A stretch of DNA of 64,000 nt from Anaerolineae bacterium (GTDB lineage Bacteria; Chloroflexota; Anaerolineae; Aggregatilineales; Phototrophicaceae), in contig JAIOHM010000143.1 in the NCBI GenBank assembly GCA_019912965.1, forward strand, positions 1 through 64,000, read 5' to 3'. The position numbers were made by a program, and so were the translations under genes. Shown here piece after piece: positions 8,569 through 18,280 of the stretch. Below the pieces are notes generated by a model. That model was not told the DNA's origin. It did no database searches and was given only the letters and a program-made list of their open reading frames with translations. Numbering within the stretch: the first letter of the stretch is position 1; the number at the start of each line of letters is the position of its first letter.

Positions 8569-9198
8569 ATGATTGTTGATGTTTTTCAGGACACCATCTG
8601 CCCGTGGTGCAGAATTGGCAAACAGCATTTAAAAACCGCGCTGGCACAGTGGGAAGGCCAGGTCGAGGTTCGTTATCACCCCTTCTTCCTGAACCCGAAT
8701 ACACCGCCAGAAGGCTATGATTTCAAAACCTATATGGCCGCAAAATTCGGCGGTCGGGAACGGTTGGATTCGTTGTTCGAGGGGTCGCGTAAAGCCGGAA
8801 CAGCAGCGGGATTAGTTTTTAACTTCGACCAAATCGGGTATGCGCCCAATACATTAAACTCACATCGTCTGATGGCACTGACCCCTGATGCTCATAAAGA
8901 TGCCATGCTGGATGCCATCCACAAAGCCTATTTTCAGGATGGGCTGAACATCGGCGATATTGAGGTACTGGCACAGATTGCCGGGGCCAATGGGCTGGAT
9001 GAAACTGAAATCGCCGCGCAGCTTCGTTCGGATGCCATGCTTGACGAGGTATTGGCGGAAACTGAATGGGCGGCGAATCTAGGCGTGACAGGCGTCCCGC
9101 TGTTTGTGTTTAATGGTGCGCTAGCACTTTCCGGGGCACATCCACCGCAAACGATTTTGAACGCTATGCGGCAGGCATCACAAACCGCGCAGGTTTAA
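8569..9198 (+). CDS. DsbA family / FrnE-like oxidoreductase
   Basis: This 209-residue cytoplasmic thioredoxin-fold protein belongs to the DsbA/FrnE group. The active site Cys11-Pro-Trp-Cys14 directly follows the first beta strand (MIVDVFQDTICPWC), the inserted helical domain follows, and the cis-Pro loop GVTGVPLFVFN is near the C-terminus, followed by GAHPPQTILNAM. The frame is open from 8392, but that part overlaps the preceding gene. The ATG at 8569 gives the family's normal start. FrnE-type members are protein disulfide isomerases; a role in thiol stress is likely but not shown here. Confidence 0.92.
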   Translation: MIVDVFQDTICPWCRIGKQHLKTALAQWEGQVEVRYHPFFLNPNTPPEGYDFKTYMAAKFGGRERLDSLFEGSRKAGTAAGLVFNFDQIGYAPNTLNSHRLMALTPDAHKDAMLDAIHKAYFQDGLNIGDIEVLAQIAGANGLDETEIAAQLRSDAMLDEVLAETEWAANLGVTGVPLFVFNGALALSGAHPPQTILNAMRQASQTAQV

Positions 9199-9199
9199 A

Positions 9200-11158
9200 C
9201 TACTCCACCCTCGTTATGGCCTGCGGCGTCAGTTCGGTGTTCAACGACCAGTTGCCCGCCAGATCAACCGCCCAGGCCGCGAATTCATAGGTACTGCCGG
9301 AAATCCCGGTATATTCCGCCTGCGTTTCGCTGGTTTCCAGCCAAGGACTCCAGTCGCCGCCATCCACTCGTACCCAGATCAGATAATGCTCAATCCCGCT
9401 GTCATCGGTACCTGACCAACCCACAGTGAAACTGGATGGGCTGGCAGCCGATAAGGGAATCATATTCGAGACAGGCGGTGTAGTATCCATGGTCGGGTCA
9501 ACCGTCGGACGCGGAATCGGCGTTGCGGCTGGGCCAGCGGGAGGAATCGGTTCGGTTAAGGGTGCATCACCAAACTGCGGCAGCGCCGGGTTAACCCTGC
9601 CCGGATCCACTTTTTCGACCATAATCAGCGGTGGGCCGCCAATGGCTGAAATCTGTCCCGATGGTAAATAGGGATAATCGTCGCGGGTGGCGGCGGGCAA
9701 GCCAATTTCGTACTTGCCATCCGTTGGTGTGAGTTCCCAATCCTGATTATCAATCGAATACAATTCCGCCTGATTGCCCAACGCCGGAATTTCCAGTTTT
9801 TCCCCGGCCAACACCCGATTCCACATCACCAGAATGCGTTCCCCGGTGGATGGACGGTCGAATGAGATCAATACCCCGCCGCCTTCCGGGTCTTCAATCT
9901 GCGGATTTTCAAATGGGACTGCGCCAAAAATCTGTGCCAGCCGATAAAATGCGCTTGCCGAGGGGCGCGGCGTACCCGGCAGCGGATGTTGACTGAAGCA
10001 GACTTCACCCCGGTCATTGCGATAGAGGCCGTGTGCATCGCCAGCACACAGCGCACCGCCCGTACACAACTCGCCGTTGTGGGGTGGGAAATTTGTGCCG
10101 CCCGGTTGGTTGCCACAGTCATCGTACAATTGGTGGAAAAAGACCACCTCCGCCCCGGCTGCCCAGGCATAGACGGTATTCTCGACCACATAGGCGGCTT
10201 GCTGGCTCATGCTGGCGCGTAAGGCGCGTGATGATGGTTCATTGCGCGTCCACGTCGGGCCGGGGTAGTCATCCCAAACTGGGACGCCACTTTCGTTTAA
10301 CCAGATCGGGCGGCTGAGTCCGTAACGCGACAGATTTTCGCGGGCGCGGCGGATAATCAGATAAGTGCGGCGCGGGTAGCTGTAGCTGTGGACGGCCACA
10401 ATATCCATAAACCAGTTGTAGGCGGTGCGCGTCGGATCGCCCGCGAAGACCGCCAGCACTTTTGCCAACCAGTCATCCTGATCGGGATTGCCATAGGCCA
10501 ATCCACCGAACATCACCTTTGCATTGGGGTCTACGCTATGCACAACCAGATAGGTAATCTTCAGCAGGCGGGCATAATCTTCAACGCTGGCGCTCCAGAA
10601 CATGGTTAAGTCCGGCTCGTTCCAGGCTTCCCAAACGCTGATGCCCCAATCGGCAGGCCAGCCCATTTGTGTCGCTAATAAACCGCCCGGTTTGTACCGC
10701 TGCACGGCTTGATAGGTGAACAGTGCCCAGGGATTGGCTGGATTAGGGACTTTGCCCGCGCCGGGAGTATCCGTGCCATCAGTGAAAATCGGGGTATGCA
10801 GCCCGGTGATTCCGCCACCCTGACCGTGAAAAGCTGGACGCCCCAACAGAATCGCATTGATCTTTAAGCCATGTCGCACATCGTCGTTTACCAAACGATC
10901 GTAGGCATTCCAGTCGAACACGCCGGGACTGCGTTCGACGCGATCCCAATACAGCGGCCAACGATTCCAGCCCGCACCCAGCAGCAGTGCCCGATCATAC
11001 CGATGATCGCTGGCGGGGTGGTCAATCGAACTGATGAAAGTAATTCCGAGTCGTGGGGCACGAATATAGGTATTCTGGGCAGCAGTGAGCGGCGGGGAAG
11101 GCGCGAGGATAAAGATCAACAGCAGGTCGAGGATGAGCAGGGCAGCGGTTTTGGGCAT
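9200..11158 (-). CDS. Secreted glycoside hydrolase-like protein, clan GH-A fold, with C-terminal FN3-like domain
   Basis: The 652-residue protein begins with a signal peptide or anchor (about 1-27, ending TAAQN). A TIM-barrel follows with the two clan GH-A signatures: Glu181 as acid/base in WEAWNEPD and Glu289 as nucleophile in IWLNESG. Residues about 400-480 form a likely beta-sandwich, then a Pro-rich linker (PIPRPTVDPT), then an FN3-like domain (about 560-640, SPSSFTVGWSGTDDSGIEHYLIWVRVDGG). The resemblance is to GH39/GH5-type enzymes; the substrate is unknown. Both catalytic acids are present, unlike the related domain at 33972. Convergent with the DsbA-like gene; 15 bases downstream of the sensor kinase gene on the same strand. 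Confidence 0.85.
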   Translation of the reverse strand: MPKTAALLILDLLLIFILAPSPPLTAAQNTYIRAPRLGITFISSIDHPASDHRYDRALLLGAGWNRWPLYWDRVERSPGVFDWNAYDRLVNDDVRHGLKINAILLGRPAFHGQGGGITGLHTPIFTDGTDTPGAGKVPNPANPWALFTYQAVQRYKPGGLLATQMGWPADWGISVWEAWNEPDLTMFWSASVEDYARLLKITYLVVHSVDPNAKVMFGGLAYGNPDQDDWLAKVLAVFAGDPTRTAYNWFMDIVAVHSYSYPRRTYLIIRRARENLSRYGLSRPIWLNESGVPVWDDYPGPTWTRNEPSSRALRASMSQQAAYVVENTVYAWAAGAEVVFFHQLYDDCGNQPGGTNFPPHNGELCTGGALCAGDAHGLYRNDRGEVCFSQHPLPGTPRPSASAFYRLAQIFGAVPFENPQIEDPEGGGVLISFDRPSTGERILVMWNRVLAGEKLEIPALGNQAELYSIDNQDWELTPTDGKYEIGLPAATRDDYPYLPSGQISAIGGPPLIMVEKVDPGRVNPALPQFGDAPLTEPIPPAGPAATPIPRPTVDPTMDTTPPVSNMIPLSAASPSSFTVGWSGTDDSGIEHYLIWVRVDGGDWSPWLETSETQAEYTGISGSTYEFAAWAVDLAGNWSLNTELTPQAITRVE

Positions 11159-11173
11159 CGAGTCAAAGCGCCT

Positions 11174-14100
11174 CTAAAGTTCTACAGAATTGGGAAAACA
11201 CACCCGGAAGGTGCTTCCCACGCCTATTGTACTCTCAACTTCGATATCGCCCCCATGCATCTCAACGATTCTTTTGACGATTGCCAACCCCAAACCACTG
11301 CCCCCATGATGGGCACTGCGGGCTTCGTCCGTTCGGTAGAAGCGTTCAAAGATACGCGACATTGCGGCTTCGTTCACGCCGATGCCCGTATCCGTCACCT
11401 CTACTATTAAACGGCTGGTTTTCCGGTAAGTGTGAATCCGCACTGCGCCGCCCGACAAGGTGTAATTAACCGCATTTTCGACCAGATTCACCAGCGCCCG
11501 ATCCAATTCCTGTGGATCGCCATTCAGTACACTCTCGGTTGCATCCAGTTGCAGCGACATCTCAACCTGTTTCTGATCAGCCGTTGAGCGCAGCCGGTTA
11601 ACAACATCCGTCAGCATGGCATTCAAATCAACCGACTGATTTTGCAAGGCTGGCGCATAATCCAGCCGCAGAATCGTTAGAATATCCTGTATGAATTTCT
11701 CCAGCGCGGATACCTGCTGTTTAATCTGGTTGAACTTTTCGCGGCGTTTGTCCGGGTCGGTCAACCGTTCTGCTAGATAGGTACTGGTGTTGATGATCGA
11801 AAGCGGCGTTTTGAGGTCATGAGTGATGTTGCCCATAAATTCGGTGAGCATGGCGATGCGTTCTTTTTGCAGGGTGAGTTCGAGTGCTTGTTTTTCGGCC
11901 TCTTTACGTTGGGTGATATCCTGAAGCATGGTCAGGTAATAACTCTCGCCGCCGAATTCGATTTTTTCCGCCAATGCCATCACAAAAATCTGTTCACCAG
12001 ATTTGGTATGGCCTACGATTTCGATGTCCCGGATTGAGCCGTTTTCCAGAATAGTTTGTGTGTATTGTGCTTGACGCTCCGGGTCTAGTACCCATAAATT
12101 CAGTTCGCTACTGGTGCGGCCAATCATATCTTCGGGCGTATAACCGAATAATTGTACCCAGCTATCATTGACTGCTATGAAACGTTCATCCTTAATTGTG
12201 GTGATAGCGATGGCGGAGGGATTGGCCTGGAACGCCTGCTGGAAACGCTCCTCCGAACGGCGCAGTGCTTCTTCGGCTTCCCGGCGTTCGGTGACATCCT
12301 GCGATACACCCACCATGCCGACAATTTTCCCGGTGCGATCCTGATACGGAAGTCCTAATGAATGGCTCCAGCGAAAGCTGCCATCTGGCAGGCAGATGCG
12401 GTATTCAGCAACATAGGGCTGATTTTCTGCAATTGATCGCAGATTGTCCTGCCGAACAGTTTCGCGGTCTGCTGGATGAACCTGTTCCAGAAATTGTTCG
12501 TAGGTGGTGACGTGTGACCAGCTAAAGCCACGGAAATCCTGTGCCGAAATCTGCCCCGTTACAATATTCCAGTCCCATGTTCGCATCTGAGCGGCTTTGA
12601 GCGCCAGCGTCAGCCGTTCATCATATTCCCGGACAGCTTGTTCTGCCTTCTTCTGAATAATCAGATGTCCAAGTGTCGAAGCGTACAGGCTCGTCAGTTC
12701 AAGCAAATCGTTATGCAGCGGTTCCTGACGAGTGAAATTATCAATGGCAATCCACGCGATGATAGTTTCACCGCGCCAGATTGGAGCCATCACATTCCAT
12801 CCATGCCCGATAACGACATCTACATCATTGTAAAGCGGAACATCCAGACGGTAACTGAGACGGTTTTTGCTCGCTAAAGTCTCCAGAATCCATGCTTGTT
12901 CAACCGCAACCCGCAGGTAGCGCTCATCGCGTAGTTGCCCGGTTGCATCGGTTCCAAATGTGCCGACCATCGTTTTTGTATCGGCTTCATACAGAAAGAT
13001 TGCCAGACGGTCGAAGCCCAGCCGTTCGCGCCCCAATTTGACCGCCTGACGGTAAAGTTCGTCCAGACTGTCACTTTGTCCCAGAATGATGCTCACTTCC
13101 TGCAAAGCCTTGAGCCGCTCCTGGAACTCGCGCGCTAATTCTTCCCGCTTTCGCAGCGAATCTTCCGCTCGTCTGCGTTCGGTGATGTCTTTGGAAATGC
13201 CCACTAAGCCTATTGGCTTACCCAGATCATCTCGGTAAAGCCGTCCTAACGCTTCCACCCATCCAATAGTGCCGTCGGAAAGCGGGGTACGGTGTTCGAC
13301 GACATAAGGTGCATCTTCATTGAGGGCGCGGTCAAGCGCCTTTTGCACTGCTGCTTGATCTTCTGGCTGAAGCCCGTTCAAAAAATCATCGTAGGTTTCA
13401 ATCGGTGGATTCCACATAGGGGTATGGCTGTCAGGGAAGATGAGGCGGTTGGTTTGAAAATTCCAGTCCCATGTTCGCATTCGGGCAGCTTTCATCGCCA
13501 ACCGGAAGCGTTCATTCTTTTCGCGTAATGCCTCTTCTGCCCGTTCCCGTTCCTGAATCTGGCATTGGAGTTCCGCGTTGCGTTCTGCCAGCCTTCGTTC
13601 ACCCGCCCGTGTCCGTTCCAAAGCATCTCGAATACTCTGGTTGGCGAGATGCAGTAGTACCGCGCCAATCACTAGAAAAGCGCTGTAAATTGCCCAATCC
13701 AGCACCGTATTGCTGAATGGGTAACTGGTTGGTACAGATGCTAACCAGATAATGGCAATTAGACCAACAACGGAACTCATTCCCGCGATCAGCAGGCTCA
13801 TGCGTGTGCTTAACAGGAAGCCAGCCAGCAGCACCACAAGGATAAAACCGCTGTAGAGGGGGTCTTCGATGCCGACCTTTAAGCCAGAGAATATGGATGA
13901 AGCAAAAATGCCCCAAACTCCGAAGGTGAGCAAAAGGCTGGTTGCCCGAATCCAGCCCTGTTTGACGGCCTGATGCAGAATCACCATTAAGCCAAGCAAG
14001 CCGCCTGCAATACCAATATTGATAACCGCATCGCGCAGCAGCAGTGAAAAAGCCAGGTAGATGCCATCCAGAATGCCGAACGTCCAGACGATGATGCTCA

Positions 14101-14230
14101 GCAAGCGGGTAATCCGCTGTTTGTCATCATCACGCAGCGGGGGGGTAAACCATTCCAGCAAACGAACATAGTGCATGTGTAGATTACCAGTACCACTCTC
14201 AGGTGAGTGTGGAGGTCTTATATCGAACAC
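11174..14230 (-). CDS. Membrane sensor histidine kinase with PAS and GAF domains
   Basis: The 1018-residue protein has about six N-terminal membrane spans (45-200), a short coiled coil, PAS/PAC (about 235-355), GAF (about 375-520), two more PAS/PAC units (about 530-775), HisKA and HATPase. The phosphoacceptor is His804 in THDLKTP; the N box (LVNLVENAVNYT), G1 (VTDTGIGV), F box (RIFERFYR) and G2 (GGSGLGLAIVKR) are intact. The listed start is GTG. An ATG at 14176 (MHYVRLLEW, residue 19) is equally possible because neither has a strong ribosome-binding site. No response regulator lies nearby, so it is an orphan kinase. A glycosidase gene follows after 15 bases and could be co-transcribed. Confidence 0.93.
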   Translation of the reverse strand: MFDIRPPHSPESGTGNLHMHYVRLLEWFTPPLRDDDKQRITRLLSIIVWTFGILDGIYLAFSLLLRDAVINIGIAGGLLGLMVILHQAVKQGWIRATSLLLTFGVWGIFASSIFSGLKVGIEDPLYSGFILVVLLAGFLLSTRMSLLIAGMSSVVGLIAIIWLASVPTSYPFSNTVLDWAIYSAFLVIGAVLLHLANQSIRDALERTRAGERRLAERNAELQCQIQERERAEEALREKNERFRLAMKAARMRTWDWNFQTNRLIFPDSHTPMWNPPIETYDDFLNGLQPEDQAAVQKALDRALNEDAPYVVEHRTPLSDGTIGWVEALGRLYRDDLGKPIGLVGISKDITERRRAEDSLRKREELAREFQERLKALQEVSIILGQSDSLDELYRQAVKLGRERLGFDRLAIFLYEADTKTMVGTFGTDATGQLRDERYLRVAVEQAWILETLASKNRLSYRLDVPLYNDVDVVIGHGWNVMAPIWRGETIIAWIAIDNFTRQEPLHNDLLELTSLYASTLGHLIIQKKAEQAVREYDERLTLALKAAQMRTWDWNIVTGQISAQDFRGFSWSHVTTYEQFLEQVHPADRETVRQDNLRSIAENQPYVAEYRICLPDGSFRWSHSLGLPYQDRTGKIVGMVGVSQDVTERREAEEALRRSEERFQQAFQANPSAIAITTIKDERFIAVNDSWVQLFGYTPEDMIGRTSSELNLWVLDPERQAQYTQTILENGSIRDIEIVGHTKSGEQIFVMALAEKIEFGGESYYLTMLQDITQRKEAEKQALELTLQKERIAMLTEFMGNITHDLKTPLSIINTSTYLAERLTDPDKRREKFNQIKQQVSALEKFIQDILTILRLDYAPALQNQSVDLNAMLTDVVNRLRSTADQKQVEMSLQLDATESVLNGDPQELDRALVNLVENAVNYTLSGGAVRIHTYRKTSRLIVEVTDTGIGVNEAAMSRIFERFYRTDEARSAHHGGSGLGLAIVKRIVEMHGGDIEVESTIGVGSTFRVCFPNSVEL

Positions 14231-14386
14231 TATATCCGATTTTCGCTAACGTCAACCATCCTGACCCTTTACGTATGATTATGAAATGGTTTGTTTTTAT
14301 CTACTGGTATAGGTTGCCTAAATCTTATTGGGTATTTTGAACCGCATCAGGCTAGAATAACAATTGGAAAGAGAGGGTCTATTTTG

Positions 14387-15406
14387 ATGCGGACAAAAGC
14401 AATTCTAATTACTGGAGCGAATGGCGAAGTTGGACACGGGTTAATCCGCTATCTGGCAGAGCAGGGCGATTTGCCGCCTGTCGTAGTGCTGGATATACGT
14501 GGACTCGATGATTCGATACGCCCTTACGTTTATGAGACGAAAGTAGGCGATATTCTGGATACATCGCTGCTGGATACCCTCATCAACGAGTACGAAATCG
14601 AGATGGTGTTTCATCTGGCGGCGCTGCTTTCAACCCATTCAGAATTTAACCCGGAAGTCGCTCACCGGGTCAATGTGCAGGGCACCGTCAATCTGCTGCA
14701 TATGGCAACAGCCCAATCGCGGCTGCGTGGCAAGGCGGTCAAGTTTATTTTCCCCAGTTCCATCGCCGTTTATGGACTGCCTGATTTGGCGACCAAAGCG
14801 GCGGCGGGCGCAGTGACCGAAGACCTGTATACGACGCCCACCACCATGTATGGCTGCAACAAGCTCTATTGCGAACATCTGGGGCGTTACTACAGCTTTC
14901 ATTACCAGCAGTTAGCCGCCACTGACGATATTCATGTTGATTTCCGGGCAGTACGTTTCCCCGGTTTGATTAGTGCGCTGACCATGCCCACAGGCGGAAC
15001 CAGCGATTATGCACCGGAGATGCTGCACGCAGCGGCGGCGGGCAAACCCTATGCCTGCTTCGTGCGCGAAGATACCCGCATTCCGTTTATGGTCATGCCG
15101 GATGCCATCAAAGCATTGCTCAATCTGGCCGAAGCGCCTGCCGAGCAGCTTACCCGTCGCATCTACAATGTGACCAGTTTCAGCCCAACTGCCGCCGAAC
15201 TTCGGGATTTAACCCTTTCGGCGTTTTCCAATGCCCAGATTACTTTTACGCCGCATCAGAAGCGGCAGGCGATTGTGGATTCGTGGCCGGGTGACGTAGA
15301 TGACAGTGCTGCCCGACAGGATTGGGGCTGGTGGCCGGATTACGATTTACGCCGCGCCTTTGATGAATATCTCATCCCGCAGATTGCAAGCAAGTATCAG
15401 AAATAA
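14387..15406 (+). CDS. SDR-type NAD-dependent epimerase/dehydrogenase, L-threonine 3-dehydrogenase-like
   Basis: The 339-residue extended SDR has the NAD motif GANGEVG (residues 10-16), Ser124/125 and the Tyr155-x3-Lys159 pair in YGCNK. Several stretches are characteristic of SDR-type L-threonine 3-dehydrogenases: VFHLAALLS, RFPGLIS, GGTSDYAPEMLHAA and YACFVREDTRIPFMVMPDAI. That enzyme oxidises threonine to 2-amino-3-oxobutyrate. No glycine C-acetyltransferase (kbl) is nearby, so another substrate is possible. The ATG at 14387 is chosen over the longer frame from 14291 because GAGAGGG lies 9 bases upstream and the protein then starts directly at the first strand. Confidence 0.85.
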   Translation: MRTKAILITGANGEVGHGLIRYLAEQGDLPPVVVLDIRGLDDSIRPYVYETKVGDILDTSLLDTLINEYEIEMVFHLAALLSTHSEFNPEVAHRVNVQGTVNLLHMATAQSRLRGKAVKFIFPSSIAVYGLPDLATKAAAGAVTEDLYTTPTTMYGCNKLYCEHLGRYYSFHYQQLAATDDIHVDFRAVRFPGLISALTMPTGGTSDYAPEMLHAAAAGKPYACFVREDTRIPFMVMPDAIKALLNLAEAPAEQLTRRIYNVTSFSPTAAELRDLTLSAFSNAQITFTPHQKRQAIVDSWPGDVDDSAARQDWGWWPDYDLRRAFDEYLIPQIASKYQK

Positions 15407-15414
15407 TCCGGGGA

Positions 15415-15990
15415 TTATTCTCCACGCAATTTGGAAAAAACCAGCGTATCGCGCAGGGTCGCATCGAATGTCCGGGCATCACGCCGAAAGCATCCATCCA
15501 GTGTGTACCCTGTGCGGCGGGCAACAGCGGCGCTGTGTTCGTTGCGCGAATCACAGCGAATTTCGATGCGTTCGGCTTGCAGAACATCGAAGGCGAACCG
15601 GGTGATGCCGTTGACCGCTTCGGTGACGTACCCTTGTCCCTCACAGTCCGCCCGCACCCAGTAGCCGATTTCGAATTTAGGTACTGACCAGTCGATGTTG
15701 TGCAGGCCGCTGCTGCCGACCAGATAGCCATCACTTTTGCGGAACAACAGCAGTTGAAATTGTTCCCGCAGAATGAACTGCCCCGACGATCTGCGGCATA
15801 CGGTTTCAGATTCTTCCACGGATTGCACTTTTTGCGCCCAGGGCATCCACGGTTTCAGATGTTCATGGGATTCGCGGACGGCGGCGTGCATCGCCTGACC
15901 ATCGCCGGGGCGCGGGATGCGGATGAGCAGGCGTTCGGTTTCAAAATGATCGGGAATATCCAGCAGAATGGGGTTGGCATGTCCGCCCAT
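15415..15990 (-). CDS. GNAT family N-acetyltransferase, RimJ/RimL type
   Basis: This 191-residue acetyltransferase has the RimJ/RimL layout: FETERLLIRIPRPGDGQAM at the N-terminus, SHEHLKPWMPWA, FEIGYWVRADCEGQGYVTEAV as the acetyl-CoA-binding motif A, and ERIEIRCDSRNEHSAAVARRTGY near the end. These enzymes acetylate protein N-termini or small molecules. AGGAG lies 6 bases before the ATG. It converges with the SDR gene, with only 8 bases between the stops. Confidence 0.92.
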   Translation of the reverse strand: MGGHANPILLDIPDHFETERLLIRIPRPGDGQAMHAAVRESHEHLKPWMPWAQKVQSVEESETVCRRSSGQFILREQFQLLLFRKSDGYLVGSSGLHNIDWSVPKFEIGYWVRADCEGQGYVTEAVNGITRFAFDVLQAERIEIRCDSRNEHSAAVARRTGYTLDGCFRRDARTFDATLRDTLVFSKLRGE

Positions 15991-16149
15991 ATGTCACTCC
16001 TGTATGTGGTGGAAACTTGAGGTCATTATAATTGAGCCTTTGTGAACCGAGACATCCATCTTCTGACGGATTTTCCTGCCAGAAATGCAAGCCAGCAGTC
16101 AGCAGTTGGGCGATAATAGCAGAGGTCTAAAAACTGAGGACTTATCAAC

Positions 16150-17175
16150 GTGAAAAAATACACAGTGGGCGCTGTTTTGCTGGTTGTGGGGCTTGCATTA
16201 GGTGCGCTGGCGATTACTCGCATTCTGCCGATGATTACCCCCGGTGTCGTGTGTCCCAATAACCCGGAATTGCCGGTGGGTGGTATATGGACGGAGGGCG
16301 CAAATATGCCCACAGCACGGGCGGAAACTGCCGCAACCTCGCTGGGCGAACGGATTTATGTAGCTGGTGGGATGGTTTCTCCCTGGGTAGCAACCGCGAT
16401 TCACGAAATCTATGACACCACCACTAACACCTGGCAAAGCGCCGCACCTATGCCAATCGCCATTAACCATTCCGGCGTGGCTTCGGCATTGGGACGCATC
16501 TATGTGACAGGCGGTTATGATGTGATTGGCAAGATGGTGGATGCCAAGCCGGATATTGCACAAGGCTGGTATTATGACCCTGAAGCCGATAGCTGGACGG
16601 AAATCGCGCCTATGCCTTCACCGCGTGCTGCCCATGCAATGGTCAACATTGAAGATAAGTTATATGTTGTGGGCGGGACGGGTGCGGGTGCGCTGGAAGT
16701 CTGGGTTTATGACCCGGCGGCGGATACTTGGGAAATCCGCGAAGGCTTGATGCAAAACGCCCGCGAACATGTTCCGGCTGTCGTGCTGGATGGCAAGATT
16801 TATGTGGTCGGTGGGCGCTGGCAGAACATCAGCACCGCAGCCGTTGAGGTTTACGACCCTGCGACTGATAGCTGGACGCAAGCCGCCGATGTACCGACGC
16901 CGCGCAGTGCGCTTTCGGTCGCTGTACTGGATGGCAAAATTCATACGGTTGGCGGCGAGGAACTCTCCAATAGCTGCACCTATGGGCTGCACGAAATGTA
17001 TGACCCGGCGACCGACGAATGGACAGAGTTACAGAACATGCCCACGCCGCGCCACGCTATGCTTTCCGCCGTAATTGATGATAAATGGTATCTGATTGGG
17101 GGCGCTAGTGAAGCTGGCCCACGCACCGATGCTGCCCTGAGTGGGGTTGTCGAAGTTTTCACGCCGGAAACATAA
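16150..17175 (+). CDS. Membrane-anchored kelch-repeat protein
   Basis: The 341-residue protein starts with GTG and an N-terminal hydrophobic segment (about 5-28) that serves as signal anchor. The rest is about six kelch repeats, each with the pattern ..IYVVGG.....VEVYDPATDSW......MPTPR, which folds into an extracytoplasmic beta-propeller. Such domains mediate binding; no enzyme motif is visible. A perfect 14-bp bidirectional hairpin follows 16 bases after the stop. The gene is divergent from the RimJ/RimL-like gene. Confidence 0.9.
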   Translation: MKKYTVGAVLLVVGLALGALAITRILPMITPGVVCPNNPELPVGGIWTEGANMPTARAETAATSLGERIYVAGGMVSPWVATAIHEIYDTTTNTWQSAAPMPIAINHSGVASALGRIYVTGGYDVIGKMVDAKPDIAQGWYYDPEADSWTEIAPMPSPRAAHAMVNIEDKLYVVGGTGAGALEVWVYDPAADTWEIREGLMQNAREHVPAVVLDGKIYVVGGRWQNISTAAVEVYDPATDSWTQAADVPTPRSALSVAVLDGKIHTVGGEELSNSCTYGLHEMYDPATDEWTELQNMPTPRHAMLSAVIDDKWYLIGGASEAGPRTDAALSGVVEVFTPET

Positions 17176-17191
17176 GCCACACCGAAATTCA

Positions 17192-17225
17192 TTTTGTAGG
17201 GCGCAACCTGCTGCGCCCTACAAAA
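17192..17225. terminator. Bidirectional terminator, 14-bp perfect stem
   Basis: TTTTGTAGGGCGCA pairs perfectly with TGCGCCCTACAAAA around a 6-base loop. With A/T tracts on both sides it can end transcripts from both the kelch gene (plus) and the convergent gene ending at 17246 (minus). The GTAGGGCGCA core links it to the other GGGCG hairpins in the window. Confidence 0.8.
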
Positions 17226-17245
17226 ATACGGATGGTTAATTGGAA

Positions 17246-17995
17246 TCAGGCAATGTCGATGGTTTCAAGCACTGTGAAATCTGACAGCACAAAGTCGGTG
17301 ATGGCGTACTCAATATAGTGGATGGTGAATGTTCCAATATCAGCGCTTCGCAGGGAATCAAGGACATTCAGCGTTTTAGCAAGCGTATCATCGTTGATGT
17401 CTGTTAGCCGCATGATGTTCATATGGACGGGGTGTTTGTTGGCATAGCTGAGCGGCTCTTCACCCACAGCCAGCAGTGCCTCTTCTAATCGCTGGCGAAG
17501 CTGTGCCCATTCGTCGTCCTCAGGGAAAACCTGAATAAAGACCTGATTGCCAACCAAGCCAACCCCCTTGAGATGCATCCTGATTTCACCTGCTGCTCTC
17601 AATACCTGATGGCAGCATTCCCGGATTCGATCAATGCGAATCGGCTCGAAACCTGCGTTATATGGCAAACGGGGTGTACAACCCAATAAGCTGATGTGAA
17701 AGGCATCCCGCTGGTAAAAGAACTGATTGCCAAGCTCACGGTGTAATCGGCTCGTTATGTTTTCGATGGCTTCCAACGGTGGATTGGGCTGCACGGCTGC
17801 CCGTGCGACGGTTGTAACGGAATAATTTGGCGGAACAGTTTGTCCATCCTTCATTTCCGCCGCCGTTATCTTTCCGGCAGCGAGATGGTTTCTGGCCTGC
17901 GTCCAGAGGTTTTCAAAATAAAGCCCGGTTAGATTGGATTGATGCACAGAATCCTCGTGAATAAATGTGATGGATTTTGGTGGGGTGTGGCACAT
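17246..17995 (-). CDS. Possible 2H phosphoesterase-like protein
   Basis: The 249-residue protein contains two separated His motifs, FHISLLG (near residue 135) and HPVHMNIMRL (near residue 200). Their spacing and beta-strand context are like the two H-x-[S/T] motifs of the 2H/LigT phosphoesterase fold; the second motif reads H-M-N, a deviation. The stretch MHLKGVGLVGNQVFIQVFP between them fits the pseudo-twofold core. 2H enzymes hydrolyse or ligate cyclic nucleotides or RNA ends. The assignment is tentative and needs structure comparison. It has no membrane segment. Confidence 0.5.
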   Translation of the reverse strand: MCHTPPKSITFIHEDSVHQSNLTGLYFENLWTQARNHLAAGKITAAEMKDGQTVPPNYSVTTVARAAVQPNPPLEAIENITSRLHRELGNQFFYQRDAFHISLLGCTPRLPYNAGFEPIRIDRIRECCHQVLRAAGEIRMHLKGVGLVGNQVFIQVFPEDDEWAQLRQRLEEALLAVGEEPLSYANKHPVHMNIMRLTDINDDTLAKTLNVLDSLRSADIGTFTIHYIEYAITDFVLSDFTVLETIDIA

Positions 17996-18044
17996 TACAA
18001 CTCCGCCGATTTTTGTTACCTGCTAAACAGGGGGTATCAGGTGA

Positions 18045-18266
18045 TTGTTACGCACATTACGAATCTTCGGTGAACTCAACACCAATCTTAAACCTACCGT
18101 GCGTCAGGCTGTTAGCATGATGGTAAAGGTGAGTAAACAGGTTTCAGCACTGAAAAAGGTTGGAAACATTTTGCCGCATGAGCGTGATTTTATTGTGATC
18201 CCGTTTGTGACGCAATTGCAGAATCTTTCGCACGCCGCGAATCAACTAATGATTGTCAACCGCTGA
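18045..18266 (+). CDS. Doubtful small ORF, 73 residues
   Basis: A TTG-initiated frame in the 285-base gap between two genes encodes a basic helical peptide with no recognised family (MVKVSKQVSALKKVGNIL). A GGGG stretch lies about 10 bases upstream. It is not a shadow of a known gene, but a chance frame is equally likely. Confidence 0.2.
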   Translation: MLRTLRIFGELNTNLKPTVRQAVSMMVKVSKQVSALKKVGNILPHERDFIVIPFVTQLQNLSHAANQLMIVNR

Positions 18267-18280
18267 CTATCGACCCTTCA

